This document shows positions 25,399 to 36,448 of a stretch of 64,000 nt of DNA, piece by piece. Every line of letters begins with the position of its first letter. The stretch's first letter is position 1. The stretch is from Erwinia sp. E602 (GTDB taxonomy: Bacteria; Pseudomonadota; Gammaproteobacteria; Enterobacterales; Enterobacteriaceae). The stretch covers positions 1,736,001-1,800,000 of the forward strand of contig NZ_CP046582.1 in assembly GCF_018141005.1 (NCBI RefSeq), written 5' to 3'. Made by a program: the position numbers and the translations under genes. The notes under the pieces were generated by a model that saw only the letters and a program-made list of their open reading frames with translations, was not told the DNA's origin and made no database searches.

Positions 25399-25431
25399 CA
25401 GGTGTGTTCTCAGGTGCCGGGGCGCAAAAAC

Positions 25432-27093
25432 TTAAAAGCTTTCCCAGTTTACTTTACTCGCGTCTGCGGCAGGCAAATGGGGTTTTTTTGGAGCCTGAGA
25501 CGTTCGGCTAAGCGGGGCCTGAGTCCGTGGCACGGCACGGGTAGTATCCTCTTCCAGGGTAAACGTGGAGACCAGTTCGGAAAGGGTTTCCGACTGCTCC
25601 TGCAGGGATTTTGATGCCGCGGACGCTTCTTCCACCAGCGAGGCGTTCTGTTGTGTGACTTCATCCATCTGCCCGATGGCCTGATGAACCTGCTCAATGC
25701 CTTTACTCTGTTCAGAGGTTGCTGCAGCAATTTCATTAACCAGATCGGCCACCTGCTGAATCGCCGTGCTGACATTTTCTGTATTGCCGCCAACCTGCGT
25801 TGCCTGTTCCAGTCCCTGCTCGACCTGTGAAACGGAAACTGAAATCAGGTCCTTGATCTCGCGCGCGGCAGAAGAAGAGCGCTGTGCCAGGTTACGCACC
25901 TCAGAAGCCACCACCGCAAACCCTCTGCCGTGCTCACCTGCGCGTGCGGCCTCAACCGCCGCGTTAAGCGCCAGGATATTGGTCTGGAATGAAATTCCTT
26001 CAATCAGCCCGGTGATTTCAGAAATTTTTGCTGAGCTGCCGCGAATATCGGACATGGTTTCCAGCATCTGACTGACGGCATTGCCGTTCTGCCGGGAGAG
26101 ATCGTTCGCATTATTCGCCAGCGTGCTGGCCTGGACCGCACCCTCTGCGTTCTGCCTGACGGTATCGCTTAAGGTGGCCATGCTGGCGGCAGTCTGCTCC
26201 AGCGACGCTGCCTGCTGCTCGGTGCGTGAAGACAGATCTTCATTACCTGCGGCGATCTGGGTAGAGCCCGTGCTGACAGACTGTGCCGCATGGTTCACCG
26301 ACACCAGGGTTGTCGAAACCTTTTTAAGCAGGTTGTTGAACGCCGTGGCGGTTTGCCCGATTTCATCATTTCTCAGCACGGAAGCCACTCGCGTCAGGTC
26401 AAGTGTATTACTGACCTCGGTCATGGTGTTTTGCATACTGTTCAGGCTGCGCTTAATGCCAAGGATGATTCGGACAGAAAACAGACCAAGCAGCAGAATG
26501 ACGGCGAGCGAAACACCGGTCATGATCCAAAACGTTTGCGAGTAGATCCGCTTATTTATGACTCTTAATTCATCACCAATTTTAATATTTAAATCAATCT
26601 GCCTGGTAAATGCTGACTCCATTTTTCTGGTGGCTGCACCCACGCCATTCTCCCCTTTGAGCAGGTCCAGAGAAACCGCATCATTGTTATTGCTGGCGGA
26701 AGCGGTTAAAAAAGCAGGCAGGGCTGCACGAACGGCATCGATATTCGCGAATGCCTGCTCGGTCATCATCTTATCCTCATCGCTGGAGATGTCGTTCGCC
26801 ATGTAATAATCGGTAAGCGATTTCAACGTGTCCATCAGGCCGTTGATCCTCTGCTCGGCGGCGGTCTTGTCGGCGTTGTTAGTCGCCGTCTGATGGCGGT
26901 ACAGCGCAATGCCCAGCTGATTGGTCGCACTGATTGATTTGTTCAGATCTTTGATACTGGGTATCGCATTCGCCTGGACAAATTCAAAGCGCGACTGAAA
27001 ACCCGAGATCACCGAGAGTGAAACGGCAACCAGTGAGAAAAGGGATAATGCCAGCAGAAAAAATGCCAACAACAAACGTTGTGTGATAGTCAT
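25432..27093 (-). CDS. Methyl-accepting chemotaxis protein
   Basis: This 553-residue chemoreceptor has a first membrane helix (about residues 6-30), a periplasmic four-helix-bundle sensor domain (about 31-188), a second helix (about 190-212), a HAMP linker (about 213-266) and a long cytoplasmic coiled coil. The signalling tip reads [20 protein letters not shown] and [20 protein letters not shown]. The C-terminus ends NWESF, matching the pentapeptide that docks CheR and CheB on major receptors such as Tar and Tsr. The ligand is unknown. A FliA-type promoter stands upstream, so expression follows flagellar control. Confidence 0.93.
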   Translation of the reverse strand: MTITQRLLLAFFLLALSLFSLVAVSLSVISGFQSRFEFVQANAIPSIKDLNKSISATNQLGIALYRHQTATNNADKTAAEQRINGLMDTLKSLTDYYMANDISSDEDKMMTEQAFANIDAVRAALPAFLTASASNNNDAVSLDLLKGENGVGAATRKMESAFTRQIDLNIKIGDELRVINKRIYSQTFWIMTGVSLAVILLLGLFSVRIILGIKRSLNSMQNTMTEVSNTLDLTRVASVLRNDEIGQTATAFNNLLKKVSTTLVSVNHAAQSVSTGSTQIAAGNEDLSSRTEQQAASLEQTAASMATLSDTVRQNAEGAVQASTLANNANDLSRQNGNAVSQMLETMSDIRGSSAKISEITGLIEGISFQTNILALNAAVEAARAGEHGRGFAVVASEVRNLAQRSSSAAREIKDLISVSVSQVEQGLEQATQVGGNTENVSTAIQQVADLVNEIAAATSEQSKGIEQVHQAIGQMDEVTQQNASLVEEASAASKSLQEQSETLSELVSTFTLEEDTTRAVPRTQAPLSRTSQAPKKPHLPAADASKVNWESF

Positions 27094-27131
27094 ATAAACC
27101 CTGATGTAAAGTTAAAAAATACAGTTCTGGG

Positions 27132-27158
27132 TTATCGGCGTCGTCTGACAAGGCTTTA
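27132..27158 (-). promoter_or_regulatory. FliA (sigma-28) promoter of the chemoreceptor gene
   Basis: On the minus strand TAAAGCCT, an 11-bp spacer and GCCGATAA match the FliA consensus TAAAGTTT-N11-GCCGATAA. The -10 box is perfect and the spacing exact. It lies about 40 bp upstream of ATG 27093. Confidence 0.85.
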
Positions 27159-27290
27159 ATTAATTATTTATCCTGTATTTACCGAAGGTGCCTTGATGTT
27201 TTTTAAAGATGGGCTAAGCGTGGCGCAGGGGTTAATGCCCTGGCCAGTTTGAAAATTATTTATTTATGAACGCAGCTGTCTGTTTTTTGA

Positions 27291-28052
27291 TCAAAATGAG
27301 TCTTTATCCACCACCAGCAACTCAATCTCAAACCGCTCAATCAGCGCCAGAATAGTCTGCGGCGGCGTGCGGTCGGTGACGATCTGATCGATATCCGCCC
27401 AGCCGCACGACTGGTGCATCAGCTGCGTATTGAATTTCTCAAACGCGGTGATGCACACCACCTTGCGTGCCTGCTGCGCCATCGCCAGCTTAAGCTGCGC
27501 GTCGGCTTCGGTTTCGGTGGTGATGCCGGCGGCCGACAGCGCGCTGACGCCGATAATCGCCCGATCGGCGTGATACTGGCGGATCTGCGCCACGGTGGTG
27601 CTGCCGAGGATGGCGTGCGAGTGGGCGTCGAGGCTGCCGCCGAGCACGGTAATGGCGACGTACGGCTTGCCGATCGCCTCGTTCAGCACCTCCGGCGAGT
27701 TGGTGATCACCGTCGCGGGCAGGGTCAGCTGGCGGGCGAGGGCGACCGAAGTGGTACCGGCGTCGATAAACAGGATCTCGTTGCTGGCGATGGTCTGTAC
27801 CGCCCCCTGCGCCAGGCGCTGCTTCGTCTCGTCAAACTGCGGGCGGTTAACAAAGGGCACGCCCACCCGCGTTTCGGCCAGAATCGCCCCACCGCGTATG
27901 CGCATAATCTGCGGGTTGTGGCTCAGCCTGACCAGATCGCGCCGCGCGGAATCGGTCGAGATACCGTACTGCTGGCAGATCTCCTCCAGCGTCACCTTGC
28001 CCTGGCGCTTTATCCGTTGTTCCAGCTCAATCAGCCGCTCATCCTGGGTCAT
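27291..28052 (-). CDS. DeoR-family transcriptional regulator
   Basis: The 253-residue protein has an N-terminal DeoR helix-turn-helix (KVTLEEICQQYGISTDSARR and then DLVRL, about residues 19-43) followed by IMRIRGGAIL, and a C-terminal sugar-phosphate sensor domain with DAGTTSVALARQL (about 96-108). It is divergent from two Gfo/Idh/MocA dehydrogenase genes and probably regulates them in response to a phosphorylated sugar or polyol. The specific effector is unknown. Confidence 0.87.
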   Translation of the reverse strand: MTQDERLIELEQRIKRQGKVTLEEICQQYGISTDSARRDLVRLSHNPQIMRIRGGAILAETRVGVPFVNRPQFDETKQRLAQGAVQTIASNEILFIDAGTTSVALARQLTLPATVITNSPEVLNEAIGKPYVAITVLGGSLDAHSHAILGSTTVAQIRQYHADRAIIGVSALSAAGITTETEADAQLKLAMAQQARKVVCITAFEKFNTQLMHQSCGWADIDQIVTDRTPPQTILALIERFEIELLVVDKDSF

Positions 28053-28136
28053 ATCACGTCCGTCAGTTACGCTTAAGGGGCAGGTGCGTTACGCCAACCG
28101 CTGACGCACCCGTTGCCATAAAATGGCATATCGCTT

Positions 28137-28154
28137 AAGTGATTGTAAGTGATT
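28137..28154. promoter_or_regulatory. Direct repeats AAGTGATT, candidate DeoR-type operator
   Basis: AAGTGATT occurs at 28137 and 28147, one helical turn apart, in the region between the DeoR gene and the dehydrogenase operon. DeoR-family regulators often bind direct repeats. The link to this regulator is inference. Confidence 0.45.
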
Positions 28155-28297
28155 TTGCTTTATTATGCGCGTTTTTATGCTATTAATAAGCGATTGCGAT
28201 CTCAGGGCGCGGGATTGTGGCCGCCGGAGGGCTGGCCGCAGAGGCTGATAGCGGCCCGCTGCCCTGAGGCAGAATCAGAACATTAACGAGGGGTATC

Positions 28298-29293
28298 ATG
28301 AAATTAGCCATTCTTGGAACGGGTAAGATGGTGCAGGACCTGCTGACCACCCTGCATAAGGTAGAGATTGAATCCCTGTCGCTGCTGGCCACCGTTCGCA
28401 GCCGCGCGCACGCGGAGCAGCTGGCGGCAACGTACGGCATCGGCGCGGTGTTTTACGACTACGCAGAGCTGCTGGCCAGCGACGTGGATACGGTCTATAT
28501 CGCCCTGCCAAACCACCTGCACTTTACCTTCGCCCGCCAGGCGCTGCAGGCCGGTAAACACCTGATCATCGAAAAACCGATCACCAGCAACGCCACCGAG
28601 CTGGCGGCGCTGAGCGCGCTGGCGGCAGAAAAGCAGCTGATGGTGCTGGAAGCGATGAACGTGCATGCGCTGCCCAGCTACCGCGCGCTGCGTGAGTCGC
28701 TGCCGGCGCTGGGCGAGCTGCGGCTGGTCAGCCTCAACTACAGCCAGTACTCCTCGCGCTACGCGGCGTTCCAGGCCGGCGAGGTACACGCGGCCTTTGA
28801 CCCGCAGAAGTCGGGCGGCGCGCTGATGGATATCAATATCTACAACGTCCACTTCGCCATCGGCCTGTTTGGCAAGCCGCAGGCGGTCAGCTATCAGGCC
28901 AATATTCAGCGCGGTATCGATACCAGCGGCGTGATGATCCTCGACTACGGCAGCTTTAAGTGCGTGTGCATCGGGGCCAAAGACTGCCAGGCCCCGACCG
29001 TGTCGGTGCTGCAGGGCGAAAAGGCCAGCATCAGCCTGACGCTTCCGGTCAGCCAGGCGGTCAGCTTTGATCTGATCCGTCACGATGGCAGCAGCGAACA
29101 CTACGACTTTACCGACGGGGAACACCGCCTGCTGTATGAGTTCCGGGAGTTTGCCCGCATCATCGACGGCCGCGATTTTGCTAGCGCAGAAAAAATGCTC
29201 ACCGTCAGCCGCCAGGTGGCCGAGGTGATGGAAGAGGGCCGCCGGCAGCAGGGGATCGTCTTCCCGGCCGACGAAGCGGGAGCGGTATCATGA
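28298..29293 (+). CDS. Gfo/Idh/MocA-family oxidoreductase 1
   Basis: This 331-residue protein has an N-terminal NAD(P)-binding fold (KLAILGTGKMVQDLLTTLHK), the family motif IIEKPITSNATELAAL with the conserved EKP near residues 90-92, and a C-terminal substrate-binding domain with SGGALMDINIYNVHFAIGLF (about 168-187). Family members oxidise or isomerise sugars and inositols. The stop overlaps the next start as ATGA, so it is coupled to a second family member. A DeoR-type regulator is divergent. Confidence 0.87.
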   Translation: MKLAILGTGKMVQDLLTTLHKVEIESLSLLATVRSRAHAEQLAATYGIGAVFYDYAELLASDVDTVYIALPNHLHFTFARQALQAGKHLIIEKPITSNATELAALSALAAEKQLMVLEAMNVHALPSYRALRESLPALGELRLVSLNYSQYSSRYAAFQAGEVHAAFDPQKSGGALMDINIYNVHFAIGLFGKPQAVSYQANIQRGIDTSGVMILDYGSFKCVCIGAKDCQAPTVSVLQGEKASISLTLPVSQAVSFDLIRHDGSSEHYDFTDGEHRLLYEFREFARIIDGRDFASAEKMLTVSRQVAEVMEEGRRQQGIVFPADEAGAVS

Positions 29294-30324
29294 GCATGAC
29301 AGAGAAACTGACCATTGGCTTTATCGGCAACGGCAAAAGCACCAACCGCTATCATCTGCCGTTTGTGCTGACGCGGGCCGATAAGATCGCCGTGAAAACC
29401 ATTTACGCCCGCCGGTTAACCGCCGGTGAGTGGCCGCGCCAGGCCGGGGTTGACTACACCGACGACCTGCAACTGCTGCTGGGCGACCCGGCGGTCCAGC
29501 TGGTGGTGATCACTACCCCTTCCGCCAGCCACTTTTCGCTGGCAGAACAGGTGCTGCTGGCCGGCAAACACTGCGTGGTGGAGAAACCCTTTACCGCCAC
29601 GCTGGCCGAAGCCGAACGGCTGTTTGCGCTGGCGGCAGAGCGCGGGCTGATGATCCAGTGCTATCAGAACCGCCGCTTCGACAGCGACTACCTGACCACC
29701 CGCAGGGTGATCGACTCCGGCGTGCTCGGCGAGCTGCTGGAGCTGGAGATGCACTACGACTACTTCCGCCCGGAGGTGCCGCAGTCGGTCACGCACTTCA
29801 GCCAGATCGACTCTTACCTGTATGGCCACGGCTGCCACACCCTCGATCAGGTGATCGCCTGGTTTGGCGAGCCGGACCGCGTGCACTACGACGTGCGCCA
29901 GCTGCTGGGGCCGGGGCGAATGAACGACTATTTTGATGTCGATCTCTATTACCGCAGCCTGAAGGTGTCGGTGAAATCCAGCTATTTCCGGGTTAAAGAG
30001 CGCCCGAGCTTTGTGGTTTACGGCAGCAAAGGCACGTTTGTTAAGCACAAAAAAGATCGTCAGGAGGAGCACCTGAAGCTGTTTTATCTGCCGCATCAGC
30101 CCGGGTTTGGCCTTGATACGCCGGAAGAGTACGGCGTGCTGAGCTGGGTGGACGAGCAGGGCGTATTCCACGAACAGAAGGTGGTCTCTGAGCGCGGCGA
30201 CTACGCGCGCTATTACGACGCCCTGTACGACACGCTGATCCACGGGCAGCCAAAGCTGGTCAGCGACCAGCAGACGCTGTTGCAGATCCGCCTGCTGGAA
30301 GAGGGAATTCAGGGGCTGAGCTAA
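29290..30324 (+). CDS. Gfo/Idh/MocA-family oxidoreductase 2
   Basis: The 344-residue product begins [20 protein letters not shown] and carries [18 protein letters not shown] with the conserved EKP near residue 100, then the substrate-domain segment [20 protein letters not shown] (about 176-195), which is typical of YdgJ/IolX-type inositol or sugar dehydrogenases. Starts at 29290 and 29296 are both possible; the first gives the ATGA overlap with the upstream gene. Two different members in one operon suggest oxidation and then reduction of the same sugar to give an epimer. Confidence 0.87.
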   Translation: MSMTEKLTIGFIGNGKSTNRYHLPFVLTRADKIAVKTIYARRLTAGEWPRQAGVDYTDDLQLLLGDPAVQLVVITTPSASHFSLAEQVLLAGKHCVVEKPFTATLAEAERLFALAAERGLMIQCYQNRRFDSDYLTTRRVIDSGVLGELLELEMHYDYFRPEVPQSVTHFSQIDSYLYGHGCHTLDQVIAWFGEPDRVHYDVRQLLGPGRMNDYFDVDLYYRSLKVSVKSSYFRVKERPSFVVYGSKGTFVKHKKDRQEEHLKLFYLPHQPGFGLDTPEEYGVLSWVDEQGVFHEQKVVSERGDYARYYDALYDTLIHGQPKLVSDQQTLLQIRLLEEGIQGLS

Positions 30325-30658
30325 CTTCCGCCAGCCTGGACCCAATGCTCAGCATCACGATGCAGATAACAAACCACACCGCCACGACCGGGCCGACAAA
30401 GCGCAGCCACTTGCCGAACGGAATACCGGCGGTGGCCAGCACCGCCATCAGCACCCCGGAGGTGGGGCTGATGCAGTTCACAATGCCTTCACCCAGCAGC
30501 ACCGTCTGCACCATAACCTGACGTGTCAGGTCAGGGTTGTCACCGAGCGGTGAGAAGATCGGGATCAGCAGCGCAGATTCACCGGAACCGGACGAGATGC
30601 CGAAGTGCATCAGCGCAGCGCTGATAAACATGCCAATCGCCGCCGCCGATCGCCTGAG
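30325..30658 (-). pseudogene. C-terminal remnant of a YfcC-type (DcuC/ArcD-like) transporter
   Basis: On the minus strand a frame reads [20 protein letters not shown], then [36 protein letters not shown] and [13 protein letters not shown]. This is the conserved C-terminal part of YfcC-family permeases, which have about 460-500 residues; only about 110 remain. The frame opens inside the domain with no 5' part, and its 3' end runs into the dehydrogenase gene on the other strand. It is a truncated, surely inactive relic. Confidence 0.75.
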
Positions 30659-30765
30659 GGTATATCCGCACCGTGGCAGAGGATAGGAAGTATTGATATT
30701 TAGCGCTCATCGCCTTTTATGGAACTATCCAGAAAACTCTGGTTAAAAAATAAAAGGATAGGGAC

Positions 30766-32403
30766 GTGCAACAAGGCCATCGTTACGCTTCACTGTTTCA
30801 CTCGTTCCGGCTGCGCCGCCTCGCGCTGCCGCTGCTGTTTGCCGGGGCGCTCAGCGCCTGCGACCAGCCGGATGCGGCCAGCACGGCGGATGCAAAACCG
30901 CTGACGCCGGTCTCCGGCGGCAAACTGACCCTCGCCATTGATACCGACCCTAACTGCCTCGATCCGCAGCAGGCCGGCAACAACAACTCGCTCAACGTCG
31001 GCCGGCAGATCACCGACTCGCTGACCGATCAGGACCCGCAGAGCGGCAAAATCGTTCCCTGGCTGGCCAGCGCCTGGCAGGTCAGCGACGATAACCGCCG
31101 CTTCACCTTTACCCTGCGCGACGGCGTGACCTTCAGCGACGGCACGCCGTTTACCTCCGCCTCGGTGAAGGAGAACCTGCAGGCCATCGTGGCGTTAGGT
31201 GCCCGCGCTTCGCTCGGCTCCACCTATCTGAAGGGGCTGACCGGCGTGGAAACCCCGGACGCGCAGCACGTCACCGTAGTGTTTGCCCAGCCCAACGCCC
31301 AGTTCCTGCAGGCGACCTCGACCATGAGCCTCGGCTTTTTCGCCAGTAAAACGGTGCAGGCGTCGGCGGAAGCGCGCTGCCAGGGCGAACTGATCGGCAC
31401 CGGGCCTTTTGTCGTCTCCGCCTTTGTGCACAACCAGAAGGTGGACCTCACCCGTCGCAGCGGCTATCAGTGGCCGTCGTCGCTGGCGCAGCACCAGGGT
31501 GAAAGCTACCTGGAAGCGATCGAGTACCGGGTGATCCCGGAGTCCGGCGTGCGCTTCGGCAGCCTGGTCTCGGGCCAGCTGGATCTCAACGCCGGCGTCA
31601 CGCCGCAGGATGAGCCGCTGATCCTGGCGAAAGATCTGCCGATTATCGCCCGCGCCAACCCCGGGGTGGTCTACAGCCTGTTCCCTAACCAGTCAAAGGC
31701 GCTGATGGCGGATAAAAACGTGCGTCAGGCGCTTAACCTGGCCATCGACCGCGCCGCGCTGCAGCCGATCCTGTCGCGCTACCAGTCACCGGCCAGCTCG
31801 GTGCTGGCGAAAACCACTCCGCTGTACGAGGACCTCAGCGGCCAGCTGAAGGCGGATCTGCCTGCGGCGAAGGCGCTGCTGGAGCAGGGCGGCTGGCAGG
31901 CCGGCGCTGACGGCATTCGGGTTAAGGACGGCCAGCGGCTGAGCTTTACCGTCAGCTACTGGCAGTCGGCTCCCTTTATTGAACTGGTGCAGCAGCAGCT
32001 GAAGCTGGCCGGCATTGAGATGCAGCTGGAGAAGACGCCGATTGCCCAGGTGGTGGCCCGCCAGGCCAGCGGCAGCCTGGTCGCCGAGTTTTACAACCTG
32101 ACGCGTTCCGATCCGGACGTGCTGCGCACGGTGTTTGACGCCAGCCCGGGCGGGCGCAACGTCAATAAACGTGCCGCGAACGCCATCGATACCGCGCTGT
32201 ACCAGTCCAGCCAGACGCTGGATACGCAGCAGCGCCAGGCGCTGATTAGTGAAGCCGCGCGCGGGCTGATCGCCGACGGTGACGCTATTCCGCTGGTCGA
32301 ACTGTCGACGGTGGTCGCCACCGGCAGCAACGTGCACGGATTCCGTTTTGACGCGTCGTCACGCTTCCAGCTGTACGACGCCTGGCTGGCACCAAAATCC
32401 TGA
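30766..32403 (+). CDS. ABC transporter substrate-binding lipoprotein (peptide/nickel/opine family 5)
   Basis: The 545-residue protein has an N-terminal signal with lipobox LSAC (Cys 32), so it should be anchored in a membrane as a lipoprotein. The binding domain is SBP family 5: GGKLTLAIDTDPNCLDPQQA (about residues 51-70), FTFTLRDGVTFSDGTPFTSA (about 108-127) and NVRQALNLAIDR (about 318-329). The start is a GTG behind AAAGGATAGGGA. It opens an operon with two permeases and a double ATPase, the same components as the GsiABCD glutathione importer in a different order. The substrate may be a peptide, glutathione or similar compound. Confidence 0.85.
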   Translation: MQQGHRYASLFHSFRLRRLALPLLFAGALSACDQPDAASTADAKPLTPVSGGKLTLAIDTDPNCLDPQQAGNNNSLNVGRQITDSLTDQDPQSGKIVPWLASAWQVSDDNRRFTFTLRDGVTFSDGTPFTSASVKENLQAIVALGARASLGSTYLKGLTGVETPDAQHVTVVFAQPNAQFLQATSTMSLGFFASKTVQASAEARCQGELIGTGPFVVSAFVHNQKVDLTRRSGYQWPSSLAQHQGESYLEAIEYRVIPESGVRFGSLVSGQLDLNAGVTPQDEPLILAKDLPIIARANPGVVYSLFPNQSKALMADKNVRQALNLAIDRAALQPILSRYQSPASSVLAKTTPLYEDLSGQLKADLPAAKALLEQGGWQAGADGIRVKDGQRLSFTVSYWQSAPFIELVQQQLKLAGIEMQLEKTPIAQVVARQASGSLVAEFYNLTRSDPDVLRTVFDASPGGRNVNKRAANAIDTALYQSSQTLDTQQRQALISEAARGLIADGDAIPLVELSTVVATGSNVHGFRFDASSRFQLYDAWLAPKS

Positions 32404-32451
32404 ACCGGGGCGGTAACGCGGGAACGGGGAAGGGTGGGAGATAACCGATAA

Positions 32452-32505
32452 GTGTCTGAGAACGGTGAGAACCGATCGGTGAAAACCGAGGGTAAGCACC
32501 GATAA
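32452..32505 (+). other. 17-codon micro-ORF 1 upstream of the permease gene
   Basis: GTG 32452 opens the frame MSENGENRSVKTEGKHR, whose first four residues equal those of the permease (MSEN). It ends at TAA 32503-32505, directly followed by the ATG of the second micro-ORF. It is best read as a duplicated gene start. Confidence 0.45.
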
Positions 32506-32553
32506 ATGCCAGAGACTGGTGAGAACCGAGCGGTGACAATCGAGGAGTATTAA
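32506..32553 (+). other. 15-codon micro-ORF 2 upstream of the permease gene
   Basis: ATG 32506 opens MPETGENRAVTIEEY, ending at TAA 32551-32553, three bases before the permease ATG at 32557. GAGGAG within its last codons can serve as the ribosome-binding site of the permease. Translation of this frame could couple to that of the permease. Confidence 0.45.
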
Positions 32554-32556
32554 CCG

Positions 32557-33573
32557 ATGAGTGAGAACAGTGCACAGACGGCACCGCCGGATCCTTCTGT
32601 GGTCAGCCGTGCGCCGCGCCCGCAGCTCCACTGGCTGCTAAAGCGGGTGCTGATGAGCCTGGCGGTGCTGTGGGCGGCGTATACGCTGACCTTCTTTATC
32701 CTCTATATCCTGCCGTCCGATCCGGTCACCATCATGCTGAACCAGGGCGAGCAGAGCACGGTGGATATTGCCCAGCTGAACGCGCTGAAGGCGCAGTACC
32801 ACCTCGACCAGCCGTTTTATCTGCAGTATGCCTGGTCGCTGTGGGACCTGCTGCACGGCGATCTGGGCAGCTCGATCGTCATCGGTAAGCCGGTCACCGC
32901 GCTGCTGTTACAGGCGCTGCCGCCGACCCTGCTGCTGGCGCTGTGTGCGCTGGTGCTGGCGCTGCCGCTTGGCGGCGGGCTGGCGGCGGGGATCAGCGTA
33001 CTGCCGGCCGGTCGGCTGAAGGCGGCGCTGCTGGCGCTGCCGTCGCTGGGGGCGGCGTTGCCGACCTTCTGGCTCGGGCTGCTGCTGCTGCAGGCCTTCT
33101 CCTTCAGCAACGCGTGGTTTCCGGCGATGGGCAATCAGGGCTGGCGGTCGCTGGTGTTACCCGCGATAACGCTGGCGCTGCCGACGGCGGCAACGCTGGC
33201 ACAGGTATTAAATCGTTCGCTGAGTGAAGTGTGGCGCAGGCCGTTTATCGACGCGCTGCGGCTGAAGGGGGCGGGCACGGCGCACCTTCTGTGGCGGCAC
33301 GTGCTGCCCAACGCGGCGATCCCGCTGCTGACGCTGACCGGGATGATCTTCGGCCACCTGCTGGCCGGCGCGGTGATCACCGAAACTATCTTCTCGCGCG
33401 AAGGCGTCGGGCGGCTGGCGCAGGGCGCGGTCTCCACCCAGGATATTCCGCTGGTGCAGGGGGTGGTGCTGACCGCCGCGGCGATCTTTGTGCTGGTCAA
33501 CTTTATCGTCGATCTGCTCTATCCGCTGCTAGACCCGCGGATTAGCCACGCTTCGGCCGGAGGGGCACGATGA
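32557..33573 (+). CDS. ABC transporter permease, DppB/GsiC type
   Basis: This 338-residue inner-membrane permease has an N-terminal helix followed by the periplasmic DPVTIMLNQGEQSTVDIAQL region, and the EAA loop ALRLKGAGTAHLLWRHVLPN (about residues 232-251). The late segment ETIFSREGVGRLAQGAVSTQ is typical of DppB-type subunits. GAGGAG precedes ATG 32557 inside a repeat array that also generates two micro-ORFs. The stop overlaps the next gene as ATGA. Confidence 0.88.
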   Translation: MSENSAQTAPPDPSVVSRAPRPQLHWLLKRVLMSLAVLWAAYTLTFFILYILPSDPVTIMLNQGEQSTVDIAQLNALKAQYHLDQPFYLQYAWSLWDLLHGDLGSSIVIGKPVTALLLQALPPTLLLALCALVLALPLGGGLAAGISVLPAGRLKAALLALPSLGAALPTFWLGLLLLQAFSFSNAWFPAMGNQGWRSLVLPAITLALPTAATLAQVLNRSLSEVWRRPFIDALRLKGAGTAHLLWRHVLPNAAIPLLTLTGMIFGHLLAGAVITETIFSREGVGRLAQGAVSTQDIPLVQGVVLTAAAIFVLVNFIVDLLYPLLDPRISHASAGGAR

Positions 33574-34408
33574 GCCTGATCTTACCCGGCGAACGCCGAC
33601 TGAGCAGCCGGCGGCGGCTGGCCGTCACGCTGTGGCTGAGCCTGCTGGTGCTGCTGCTGGTGGCGCTGTGGGGCATCGCTCCCGGCCTCTTCGCCGGGCA
33701 GGACCCGCTGGTCGGGGTGCCGCAGCAGGCGCTGCAGCCGCCCTCCGCCGCCCACTGGTTTGGCACCGACCATTTAGGCCGCGACATTTACAGCCGCACG
33801 GTGTCTGGTACCGCGCTGACCCTGCAGGCGACGCTGTTTTCGGTGGCGATTGCGCTGCTGGCCGGGGCCGGTATCGGGGTGACCGCCGGTTACGCTGGCG
33901 GCCGCACCGATCGCCTGTTTATGCGGGCGATTGACGTGCTGATGGCCATTCCCAGCCTGCTGCTGGCGATGGCCATCGTCACCGTGCTCGGCTTCGGCAC
34001 GCTGAATATCGCCGTAGCCGTCGGGCTGTCGTCGGTGGCGACCTTTGCCCGCCTGGCGCGCGGCGAAGTGCTGCGCAGCAAGGTGAACCTGTTTGTCGAG
34101 GCGGCGCGGGCCGGCGGCGTCAGCCATCTGACCATAATCCGCCGCCACATTATCCCGCACGCGCTGGCACCGGTGCTGTCGCTGGCCGCGCTGGAGCTGG
34201 GCTTCGCCCTGCTGTCGGTGTCGTCGCTGAGCTTCCTTGGCTTTGGCGCACCGCCGCCGCAGCCGGAGTGGGGGCTGCTGGTCGCCGAAGGGCGCAACTA
34301 CATTGCCGCCGCCTGGTGGTACACCACGCTGCCGGGGCTGATGATCGTGCTGGCGGTACTGGCCACCAACCGGGTGGCGGGCTTTATTCAGGACCAGGCG
34401 GAGGAACG

Positions 34409-34412
<4 letters not shown>
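33570..34412 (+). CDS. ABC transporter permease, DppC/GsiD type
   Basis: The 280-residue protein has the DppC-type start, with one helix and then HWFGTDHLGRDIYSRTVSGT (about residues 62-81). It also carries the EAA loop VEAARAGGVSHLTIIRRHII (about 176-195) and SSLSFLGFGAPPPQPEWGLL (about 221-240). It would pair with the upstream permease in the inner membrane. The stop overlaps the ATPase start as ATGA. Confidence 0.88.
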
Positions 34413-36041
<1,629 letters not shown>

Positions 36042-36049
<8 letters not shown>

Positions 36050-36254
36050 GCAGGCGATCTCCAGTCTGCCTGAGCCGCTCCATCACGGCGACCACATCAT
36101 CCCGCCGCCGCCCCCGATCGACCTGGATCGTGGTCACCGAATATGCTTTGGGTGCTACGTCACAACCATTGGGAATAGCAGAATAGACATGAGCTGAATC
36201 TCTGCCCGTGGAGCTGCAAACCAGGCTGCCGGGTATCGGGCACCGAACCGCCTA
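36042..36254 (-). pseudogene. Unassigned ORF remnant between the importer operon and tRNA-Asn
   Basis: A minus-strand frame of about 70 codons without a start codon of its own reads SSTGRDSAHVYSAIPNGCDV and then VTTIQVDRGRRRDDVVAVME, ending LRQTGDRLLS before TAA at 36042-36044. An in-frame TAG stands just upstream. The residues look like real protein sequence, but the family is not recognised. It overlaps the end of the importer ATPase gene by 8 bp on the other strand. It may be the relic of a gene inserted next to the tRNA. Confidence 0.35.
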
Positions 36255-36284
36255 GCGGGAGTTAGCAGGTGATGCCGATAAAGC

Positions 36285-36319
36285 AAAAACCCCGCTCAGG
36301 TTTCCCTGAGCGGGGTTTT
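36285..36319 (-). terminator. Terminator downstream of tRNA-Asn
   Basis: CCCCGCTCAGG and CCTGAGCGGGG form a perfect 11-bp stem with a TTTC/GAAA loop, followed on the minus strand by TTTTTG. The other strand also has a short T-run, so it may work both ways and end the importer operon as well. Confidence 0.85.
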
Positions 36320-36325
36320 CAAATT

Positions 36326-36401
36326 TGGCTCCTCTGACTGGACTCGAACCAGTGACATACGGATTAACAGTCCGCCGTTCTACCGACTGAACTACAGAGG
36401 A
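36326..36401 (-). tRNA. asn tRNA: tRNA-Asn (GTT)
   Basis: The 76-nt gene reads TCCTCTGTAGTTCAGTCGG at the 5' end, has the anticodon loop CTGTTAATC with anticodon GTT, the T-arm GGTTCGAGTCC and an encoded CCA at the 3' end. The acceptor stem TCCTCTG pairs with CAGAGGA. In E. coli, Asn tRNA genes stand beside yeeO and amn, and they are frequent integration sites for islands. Confidence 0.97.
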
Positions 36402-36419
36402 ATCGTGTGAACGGGGCGG

Positions 36420-36448
36420 ATATTATCGGGGTGTGGGGGGGATGTCAA
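36420..36448 (-). promoter_or_regulatory. Sigma-70 promoter of tRNA-Asn
   Basis: On the minus strand a perfect TTGACA is separated by 17 bp from TAATAT, one base off consensus. A GC-rich discriminator (CCGCCCC) follows, as expected of stringently controlled stable-RNA promoters. Confidence 0.9.

Larger units (their letters stand above)
32444..32570. repeat. Tandem 54/55-bp repeats including the start codon of the permease gene
   Basis: ACCGAT recurs at 32444, 32498 and 32553, with related sequence between: GAGAACCGA-CGGTGA in the first two units, and the third unit enters the permease gene. Periods are 54 and 55 bp. The first two units hold micro-ORFs. Confidence 0.88.
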
